This document shows, piece after piece, positions 45,601 to 53,100 of a stretch of DNA of 64,000 nucleotides (position 1 is its first letter; every line of letters begins with the position of its first letter). This DNA comes from Phaeodactylibacter luteus. Lineage in GTDB: Bacteria > Bacteroidota > Bacteroidia > Chitinophagales > Saprospiraceae. The notes below the pieces were generated by a model. That model saw only the letters and a list, made by a program, of their open reading frames with translations, did no database searches and was not told the DNA's origin. The position numbers were made by a program, and so were the translations under genes. The stretch spans positions 26,573 to 90,572 of the forward strand of contig NZ_VOOR01000024.1 in the NCBI RefSeq assembly GCF_007993045.1, read 5' to 3'.

Positions 45601-46548
45601 TCTTCCCAAGGGGCAGCCTTCGCTTATACCTGGACAGGGCCGGCAGAATTAGACGATGCGCAGTTGCTGCAGGAAGTTGGCGAGCCCGGGCTGTACAGGC
45701 TGCTGGTCCGGAATATGGAGAACGGCTGTACCGCTGAGGCAGCTGTATGGATAGTGATGGCAGAGGGAGAGCTTTCCGGCTTAGCATTATCTGGTGTGGG
45801 GCCGCGCTGTGCTGGCGAAAGCAACGGGCTGCTTCAGGTAGATAGTGTTTTCGGCGGCATAGGCCCCTATCTGTTCAGCTTAAACGATGCGGCATTTGCC
45901 CCTCAGCAAGCATTTGGCGGGCTGCCCGCCGGGCAGTACGATGTGGCAGTACAAGATGCAGAGGGTTGTGAAACGGCTGCCCGCTTGGTGCTTGCATCTG
46001 GCAGCGACCCACAATTGCGTTTGGGCGAAGACCGGGAAATCAGCCTGGGCGATGCTGTGCTGCTGAATGCACAGACCAACTTGGCGGAAGGGGAGTGGTC
46101 GGGCATTGTGTGGTCGCCGGCCGACAGCCTGGCTTGTGACCAATGCCTGAGCTGGACCGATTATCCGCTAGAATCTACGCTTTACACTGCCGTCATTACA
46201 GATACATTGGGCTGTACCGCTACGGACCAAATGCTGGTCCGGGTGAGGAAAGACCGCAGCATTTATTTCCCTAATGTATTCTCGCCCAATGCCGATGGGG
46301 CGAATGACTTGTACATGATCTTTTCAGGCCCCGATGTGGTGGAGGTCCGCAACTTCGAGATTTATGACCGCTGGGGGGAGCAAATGTTCCGTGCGCAGGG
46401 CTTTCAGCCGAATGACCCTTCCTTCGGCTGGGATGGCACTTTCCGGGGCCGCACCCTCAATATGGCGCACTTCGTGTATCAGGCGGAAGTTGAGTTTGTA
46501 GACGGTGAGGTCATCCTCTTCAAAGGCGGGTTTGACTTGGTCCGCTAG
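39637..46548 (+). CDS. Giant tandem-repeat surface protein with type B T9SS sorting domain
   Basis: A 2303-residue secreted protein. Signal peptide: YWYWLFFLPVMGWGQ. Residues 25-300 form an N-terminal head (SDCSGAIVICDDTDVEVPD). Residues about 307-1713 hold 20 tandem modules of about 70 residues with the pattern FCxGxxxxL..G(F/Y)xxYxWSTGdTt..i.V...G.Y.VTVTD..GC...D. Four longer modules (YSWSGPGITPEN type) follow, then one SprB-like repeat (GIGPYLFSLNDAAF), then the CHU_C domain from about 2208 (IYFPNVFSPNADGANDLYMI, YDRWGEQMF) ending in ILFKGGFDLVR. It is probably a cell-surface adhesin of the gliding or attachment machinery; that role is inferred from the sorting domain and SprB-like module. 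The next gene is a longer paralogue. Confidence 0.92.
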   Translation: MRCNYLKNRYWYWLFFLPVMGWGQNPSDCSGAIVICDDTDVEVPDSPGEVFDFNNPNNDIGCHETGETSSVWLYFRFRQDMPAGSDLTFTIDPFEGGTVDYDFAVYPAENGCGNLGSPLRCSYTWAISNQTYNCGFCPLTGLGMGEVDASEGIFFDENLNQANGFVAPMIVEPGQGFYVYINEFYGNSNGASASEGFNISFGGVAADYFDCTANPNCDLQVVALGNDTTLCGGDIPLFLDSEVTFSTGFEQYSWTGEGGAGSFLSDPSAPRPEVLLPDGFSGVLTYYLEVASDDCINRDTITLDIESTPPILVSREAAFCEGSQLLLDAGPGFATYNWSTSAQTPAITVDSGGVYSVTVTAPGNGCTIIRDIIVTEEPEPQPAISGGPYLCEGTTDTLFGGAGFASYDWGQGTADSFLLISQPGLYTLSVVSEAGCAGSSSILVEEIPAVVPDILAPAGICPDGAATLSAGQQWAAYAWSNGSTDSILVVDTAGLYTLTVADTFGCTYQASVNLQELPPPQPEVSGDTVFCAGGAAQLLTVQAYEGYQWSTGDTTATTQVTAGGLYYVTVTDQNGCRASDSLDVIAYDPLEVGLVLSGGGPFCEGQTVGISVAQPFVAYDWSTGDTLAAINVTTGGLYQVTVTDDRGCTGIDSLEVVALVPPSPQIAGPAGLCPGTDGVLEVGSFPLILWGDGSIADTLEIDGPGLYTVEVGDQQGCVGTDTLEVLAYDAPQPLITGDTSLCDGSTLTFGLDQPYEAYAWSDGSTADTLLAPAAGLYAVTVTNMEGCTASDTVAVAAFPNPALDLPAEARFCAGDSIQLDAGPGYATYSWSDGSAGPMAVVRTAGLYRLTVTNAFGCPASDSIEVVEEALPQTGLDEAHVFCAGDSLLLQALSGQAGYTWSTGDTTAEVWVSEPGLYWLEVEGLNGCIFRDSLLAEEQALPEPAILGDSLLCEGETALLSLGAPYTAYDWGVLGSGPTAVITSGGTYPVLVTDSVGCQGVDTLSVIQVPLPALDLPAEAAYCENGSAVLSAGNGLGAYEWSTGSPNFFISVSMEGTYSLTVTDANGCTAADSTLVIENPSPDIQLVGEPQFCEGGSTVLSVADTSFQIVAWSTGVTGQSAVFTMGGQYLVSVLDTNNCSAELPFSISSLSLPEPAVVGPAVACEGDSALLTAAPGMDRYLWSTGDTTQSIWVEATGLYVVEVLDSQGCSNFQEVPFQIAPYPELGLPDTLEYCEDYAALLSADSTEGNTYEWSTGDTTHTIIVDAQGIYSLTLTNSAGCSTAGQTVAVELPEPTPLVDADLSLCPGDTNVLALSTPYVEYFWSTGEQTPTIGVSEAGAYQVTVTDSRGCQSATNIVVQAVPGTSAEIVEPSIFCEGDTVFLSLTEAYASYLWSDGTQNDSLLITGSGTYEVTVANLFGCTAEDEVFVSAFAAPDPGLPPYQSDCAGTTFAIAALPGFESYSWSTGSEALSISVTQTGIYELTVTDGNGCRGVDTAEIFAKPPPAPQLSSAQNICRGSSAVLSVNGTFSEILWTTGATTDSIVVDEAGGYGVTVRDSLGCAGSAVTAVFVFDVPAPDIAGEVGFCPGGQAVFGVAAEYASYAWSHGPATAEVVVDSAGIYEVTVRDTLGCMNTAQWEVQAFAAPELEITGPAYVCPGDTIALLASHDAAAITWSTGDTLNTIGVSTSGEYWVEAQSEEACVSRDTFVVAPAFDPLPESGPDRFLDCDTRSVVIGSEGAPQPTWVYSWSGPGITPENAGLANPEVAETGSYTLIVQNTETGCVSLPIELEVGDNSYSPGLSLSLIDTLDCNTPTVQLSGSPSGAPAENFVFSWSGPGGAVLEGETGPLLLAGEPGLYTLRATDTLTGCGQTESAIVIGDFEIPTVVINPNVAALTCADTLTGITAVAYATYGPPTLEWTGPEGLLPGETELQLEVDAPGLYTLTATDPVNGCQASDSVLVRQDTLAPIAVLVQPDELGCLAEKVLIDGRASSQGAAFAYTWTGPAELDDAQLLQEVGEPGLYRLLVRNMENGCTAEAAVWIVMAEGELSGLALSGVGPRCAGESNGLLQVDSVFGGIGPYLFSLNDAAFAPQQAFGGLPAGQYDVAVQDAEGCETAARLVLASGSDPQLRLGEDREISLGDAVLLNAQTNLAEGEWSGIVWSPADSLACDQCLSWTDYPLESTLYTAVITDTLGCTATDQMLVRVRKDRSIYFPNVFSPNADGANDLYMIFSGPDVVEVRNFEIYDRWGEQMFRAQGFQPNDPSFGWDGTFRGRTLNMAHFVYQAEVEFVDGEVILFKGGFDLVR

Positions 46549-46644
46549 GATAAAGTTGGCATTTAGGCAGGGGTCTGTAATTTAAGTTGGCTTTGACAGC
46601 TCTCGTAATGTTATTTATTTGTAAAGAAATTAATTTTAAAAATC

Positions 46645-46652
46645 TATTTTTG
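46645..46652 (+). promoter_or_regulatory. Candidate -7 element in the giant-gene intergenic region
   Basis: TATTTTTG matches TAnnTTTG, with TTTG at 46618-46621 upstream at a rather long 23-bp spacing. If used, element A4 would lie inside the leader of the second giant gene. Confidence 0.35.
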
Positions 46653-46906
46653 TGCTTACTGTCCGGGGTTTGCTAAAATAATCTAAACAGGTTACAGGGC
46701 AATTTTACTTCCTGGGGAAAACAACAAAAGGGACAGCGCAAAGCAGGCTAGCCATGCACTACAAGCAGCTATATTATTGAATTTGGCAGCCAGCTGACCG
46801 GGCTATCCTACCTACGGCTTTCTCCTAGATTAGCCCAGTGCGCTCTACATTCCAGCCTAAAACCCATTTTACCGGGCTCTTTTTGATTGTGCCGGTACAT
46901 CAGCAC

Positions 46907-47087
46907 GGGCGCAAACCAGATTGTCGCTTTTTTTTGGGGCCTGCCCCTGCCTGGCGGCAGGTGCCGCTAGGCTCCGGGGCTCGCTGTCCGCTCGGCCCTA
47001 TCGGGCTTGACACCCCTGCGCAGCGCTAGGCCGGCTCCATCCTGAAGCCTACAAGGTTGAACACTAGCGACATTTTGGTTTACGCCC
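46907..47087 (+). mobile_element. Family A element, copy A4 (181 bp, best preserved)
   Basis: The left end GGGCGCAAACCAGATTGTCG and the complement of the right end, GGGCGTAAACCAAAATGTCG, form terminal inverted repeats differing at only three positions. The 9-bp sequence CATCAGCAC lies directly outside both ends (46898-46906 and 47088-47096), a perfect target-site duplication. The core carries the shared family A blocks (GCCGCTAGGCTCCGGGGCTC, GCTCGGCCCTATCGGGCT, GCGCAGCGCTAGGCC). There is no transposase; it behaves as a MITE-like non-autonomous element. Confidence 0.9.
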
Positions 47088-47171
47088 CATCAGCACTTAC
47101 TTCTTGTTGTAACCTCTGTTTATTGAGTAGCCTGCTCCCTTTCGGTATTTTTTTTCGGCTAAAAGCACAAA

Positions 47172-50100
47172 ATGAAAAAGTTCTACTCTAACCTGCTCGG
47201 CGTCAGCTGTGTCAAACCGATACTGGCGCTACTCGTATTGATCTTATTTGCCGCCCCCCTCGCCTACGGGCAGTGCGATGGTTTGGAGATCAACCTTCCG
47301 GATGAGAATCAGCCTGTCTCGAACCCTTCGGTATCTTATTGTACGACTATACCCGTCGACCCATCGGCCACTGGCCACCCGAGCGGCCTGGTCATGGACC
47401 TGTTCCACACTTATCAGGGTGACCTTTCCATACGGATCAATGCTTGCGGGGAGACCCTCATGCTGCTGACCCGGCCTGGCGGAGGTACTTGCAATGGGCA
47501 GGGCTGCCCATGCGGCAGCTCTGCGGATGTAAACGGTACCTTCGTTTTTTCTGACAACTTTTCCAATGATCCAGACAATGGCCTGGCACTAGGGGGAGGG
47601 AATTATGGGCTTTCCGGCGACCCTTGCAGCGTAGGGACCATCAGCTCATTCGCAGAGCTGGCTACTGCTTGTGGAGGCGGGCCCTACATCTTAGAAATTT
47701 GCATTACCGATCATGCTTTCATCAATACTGGCGTCGCCAGTAATATCATCCTGGAGTTCCCTGGTATTGTGACGCCGATCTGCGGCTGTACCGATCCGGT
47801 TGCGAATAACTACGACCCTTTGGCTACCGTTGACGACGGCACTTGCGAGTACAATATGGGCTGTACGGACCCCGCTGCCATCAACTATGACCCTACTGCA
47901 GTGATCGACGATGGCTCCTGTGTGTACCCACCGTCTTGTGGCGGTACTTTTACCGACAGCGGCGGCCCTACTGGGAACTACAGCAACGCTGAGAACAACA
48001 CCATCACGATATGCCCCGATGTGCCCGGGCAGGTGGTTACCGTCACCTTTTCTGCGTTTAACCTTGAAAACAACTATGATTTCTTAAGGGTATACAATGG
48101 CAACTCCACCGCTTCCCCTCAGCTGGGGCAGTTTACGGGTACGAGCGTCCCAGGGCCTTTCGTGTCTACCTCTCCCGATGGCTGCCTGACCTTCAACTTC
48201 ACAAGCGACGGCTCCCTGACGAGATCGGGGTGGATAGCGGCTGTGGAGTGCGATGCAGCCTGTGTGCCCCCGCCCCCGCCCACAGCGGCCAACGTAGCTG
48301 TTTGTGTAGGCAGCAGCGCCACGCTCACTGCATCGGGCTGCCCATCAGGCACGCTCAGGTGGTACACCACGCCTTCTGGCGGCTCACCGGTGGCTACCGG
48401 GCCTACTTTTACCACCCCACCGCTCAACAGCACGACAACTTATTACGTAGAGTGCGACAACGGCGGCCCTGGCTGCCAGTCTTCCCGCACACCGGTGACG
48501 GTCAACGTCAGCCTGCCACCTCCCCCTGTAGCGCAAGGAGTTTCCGTATGCCAAGGCAGTAGTGCTACCTTGGCGGCATCGGGCTGCCCCGGTGGTACAC
48601 TTCGCTGGTATACCTCCCCAACAGGCGGCAGCCCGGTGGGCTCAGGGCCTACCTTTGTGACCCCAGTGCTCAATGCCAGTACGACTTATTATGTGCTCTG
48701 CGATGAGGGGGGCACTTGCCTGTCCGATCGGGTGGCTGTGCCGGTTACGGTCACCCCTCCTGTCCCACCTCAGCTTGACAGCTTCGGCCCTTATTGTATA
48801 GAGGATGGCCCAATCATCCTCCCCACCACTCAGGGAGGGGTAAATGGGACTTGGTCAGGTACCGGTGTTTCACAAGGTTTTCTGCTCCAGCCAGAATTGA
48901 TCCAGCCTGGCACAACGGTCACCCTGACCTTTACTCCAGATCCTTCAACCTGCTATCAGGTGGCAACGGCTACCGTCCAAATCGGGACGCCCCCATTTGT
49001 GCAGATTTCGGGCCCAGAGACGCTGTGCAATGGGGAAACGGCTTTCTTGTCTGTGCCCAATAGTTATGGCACCTATATGTGGAGTACAGGGCTTCAAACT
49101 TTCAATACCCCGATCAATAGCCCGGGCACCTATACCGTTACGGTTACAGACCCCGTTTCGGGTTGTGAAAATACTGCATCCTTTACGGTTGGCGCAGGGC
49201 AGGCCCCGACGCCGGTGGTCAATGGCCCACAAGAATTGTGCGATGGGCAGTCCGCGACACTAAGCTTGGCCGGGAGCTATGATTCTTACATGTGGTCGAC
49301 TGGAGATGGCACGCCTACCACGGGGATTACAGGCCCGGGGGCTTACTCCGTTACCGTCACAGACAATGGCTGTGAGGGCGTAGCGCAGTTTACCGTAGCG
49401 GAAACACAAGTCCCCTTGCCTGACCTGAGCGGCCCAGCTTCCCTTTGCCCTGGAGAAGCAGCGGTGCTTTCGGTAAACAACGCCGGGCAGTTCACGACCT
49501 TTTCCTGGTCAAATGCCGGGCAATCTGCTTCCGTTAATATCAATGGGCCGGGGACGTACACGCTTACCGCTCAAACTGCGGGCGGGTGCTCGGTACAACA
49601 GAGCATTACCGTGGGCGCAGACCCCGTCCCCTCGCCGGTGATCGATCCAGGCTTATCTTTTTGTACCGGTGGCAGTGTGCCCGTCACCACCAATCAAGCT
49701 TTCGCCACCTATGAATGGTCTACAGGAGACCAAACGCCGGCCACAACGGTCACCGCTGGCGGTATAGTAACGGTGACCGTGACTAATGCAGCTGGCTGCA
49801 CTGGGTTTGCGTCCGCCAATATTACGGAAAACCCATTGCCTGATGTAGCGATCACTGGGGATGCAGCCGTCTGCTCGGGTGATCCGGCAACGCTAAGTGT
49901 GGTTGATGGCAACAACTACAGCAGTTTTGTCTGGTCGAACAATAGCCCGGCTTCTTCCATCACAGTGGGCAGTGCTGGCACATACAGCGTTACAGCCACA
50001 GACCTCAACGGCTGTGCCAATTCGGCTAGTTTCAATGTAACCGTGAGCACGCTCCCCGCTGCAGGCATTACTGGCGAAACGGTCTTTTGTGAAGGGGAGA

Positions 50101-53100
50101 GTGTAACCCTAACCGCTGCTGCCCCAGGGCTCGGGTACACTTGGAGCGATAATTCCTCTGGGCAGAGCATAACCGTAAGCACCCCGGGTACTTACTCACT
50201 GACCGTAGAGAATGCGGCAGGTTGCCAAAGTGTGAACAGCATTACGGTAAGCCAAAACCTTCGGCCACAGCCACAGATCACTGGCCCGCTCAACTTTTGC
50301 GATGGCGCATCTACTACGCTTACTGCTGCCGGCGGCCCATATTCCTCTTATAGCTGGTCTAATATGGCCACTGGGGCAAATGCGACTTTCTCACAAACGG
50401 GGCAGGTCACCTTGGTGGTAGAAGATGCCAATGGCTGTGTAGGCTCTGCCGCTGTCACCGTTGTGGAAAACCCCCTGCCGCCAGTACAGCTCATCGGGCA
50501 GCCATTTTTCTGCGAGGGAGGGTCCACCGCGTTGAATGTCGCCCCGGGATATGCCAATTATCAGTGGAATATCCCTAACAACGGTACGAGTGCCATCATC
50601 AATACGCCCGGTTTGGTACAGGTGACGGTCACAGACCAAAATGGCTGTATGAACTCCGCTACTCAGCTTATCACAGCTCACCCTTCCCCAGAGCCGATGA
50701 TAGCGGGCAATCCCTCGTTTTGTACCGATGGCAGTACGGTTTTGAATGTGCCCGGAGATTTTGACGCCTACAGTTGGTCTACGGGAAGCCAATCGGCGGC
50801 TACGCTTGTGGAGGAGCCAGGCTTAGTTTCGGTGACAGTCACGGATGGCAATGGCTGTACGGGCAGCAGCAGTGTGCTGGCAGAGGAGAACGCTGAGCTG
50901 TCTTTTGCCATTACTGGGCCTGCCGCAATCTGCGAAGGCCAAAGCACGACCTTAGGCACGAGTTTTGCGTTTGACAGCTATACTTGGTCGGATGGTTCAC
51001 AAGAAAGCACTTTGGAAGTTGCTGCGCCTGGGGTTATCTCCGTTACGGTAGTAGATGCAAGCGGATGTTCGGGCACTGCTGAGCTTGAAGTCGTCAACAG
51101 CCCCAACCCTATAGCAGAAATAAATGGCACGCTTGAATTTTGCGAAGGCGAGTCAACGGTGCTCAGTGGCCCGCCCAATATGGCTGGATATAGTTGGAGT
51201 AATGGCTCGGAGAGCCCGGCGGTACAGGTCAGCAGTGCAGGGGCCTATCAGTTGGTCGTCCAGAATGCCTTTGGCTGTGCAGATACCGCAATGGTCTCAA
51301 CCGTCGTCAACCCGCTCCCCGAACCGGATATCGAGGGGCAATTGGCGTTTTGTGCAGATACCTCTGCCGTCTTATCGCTTGGCGGGGCTTTCGAGAGCTA
51401 TACCTGGTCTGATGGCTCTACGGCAGAAACTTACGAAGCGACGGTGACAGAAAGCATTTCCGTAACGGTGTCCAATGCATTCAATTGTACCGCATCGGAT
51501 ACCGTAGAGGTAGTAGTGTATGACCTGCCAATCGTAGAGATTACCGGTGACGACGCTTTTTGTGCGGGCTCTTCTGCAACGATCAACGCTACCCCAGGCT
51601 TAGCTGCCTACAGTTGGTCCGACAACGGGGAGGGTGCAGAACGGGTGGTCACGGCAGCAGGCGTTTATCAGGTCACAGTGGCCGATGCCCAAGGGTGCCA
51701 ATCGATAGCTGCTTTTCCCGTAGAGGAATTGCCATTGCCGCCGGCAGCTATCACAGGCGGGTTGTCATTTTGTGAGGGCGACAGCACCATTTTGACCGCT
51801 CCAGCAGGTTTTGCTTACACTTGGAGCGGCGCTGCCACAGCCCAATCTATCACGGTAACGGCCCCAGGGATATATGAGCTTACGGTGACCGACGCTGCGG
51901 GCTGCGAGGCTTCGGATGCAGTAAGTGTAGTGGCCAACCCCAATCCGGAGCCAGAGATACAGGGGCTCACGGCTTTTTGTCCTGGGGAGGTAGTGACGCT
52001 TAGCCTCAATGGGCCTTTTGTGAGCTACGATTGGTCAGATGGGTCGTCCGGTGCGTTCATTACTGTGGATACCGCTTTGGAGGTATCTGTGACAGTGGCC
52101 AATGCGTTTGGTTGTACCGGCTCTGCCCAAATTGAAACGGCCCTTTATCCACAGCCCTCGGTACAGATCGTAGGGGATACCGCTTTTTGTGCAGGCGAGT
52201 CTGTCCTTTTGCATGCCGATCAGCCTTTTGTGGGGTACAACTGGAGCACAGGCAGCGGCGCAGACACGCTCGAGATGGGCCAGCCTGGGCCAGTTTTTTT
52301 GGTCGTGACGGATGAGAACGGCTGTACAGCAGGCGATCAGGTTACTTTGACAGAAAATGCACTGCCCCAGCCCACAATCCTTGGCCAGGACTATTTCTGT
52401 GAAGGCAGTGCCCTGCCCCTGAGCGCAAGCGGCAGCTACAGCACTTACAGTTGGAGCAATGGGGCCGTTGGCGACACCGCTCTGGTGCAGAGCCCTGGCA
52501 TAGTGGCCTTGTCCGTTACAGACGGAAATGGCTGTGAGGGGCAAACGAGCCTGCTCGTAAGCGAAGCCCCGCTGCCTGTCCCCATTATTACCGGGGAGCC
52601 TGCTTTCTGCCCAGGCGAGGCTGCCGAAATCGGCCTGCAGCAGTGGTACCCTGACATTCAGTGGAGCACGGGAGATACGACTGCTGCCGTCCTTATCGAT
52701 GAGGTTGGGCTTTTGAACGTGACGGTCACGGATGAGCTGGGCTGTACCGGCAGCGCAGCGCTGGATATTGCAGAACACCAGACTGCCGCCCCTCAAATCG
52801 ATGGGCCGGGCCAGATCTGCCCGGGCACTACCGCCAGCCTTATGGCCAGCCCTGGCTTCGCAGCCTACTTATGGGAAGATGGCACTGCATCCAGTACTTT
52901 CGAAGCGGGCGGGCCGGGCATTTATAGCCTGACCGTTACGGACGCCAACGGGTGCGAAACCGCTAGCTCCTTTGCCGTGGATACTTTCGCCACACAGCCT
53001 CCGGCCATTACAGGCCCTGCTGGGTTTTGCGCAGACACGAGCGCCGTTTTGGCCTTGAGCAACAGCTTTGAATCGTATTACTGGAGCAATGGCAGTAGTG

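Larger units (their letters stand above)
46549..47171. other. 623-bp intergenic region between the giant genes
   Basis: It contains an AT-rich stretch with a candidate promoter element (46645-46652), the complete mobile element A4 (46907-47087) with its direct repeats, and about 75 bp of T-rich leader before the ATG at 47172. No gene is supported. Confidence 0.6.
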
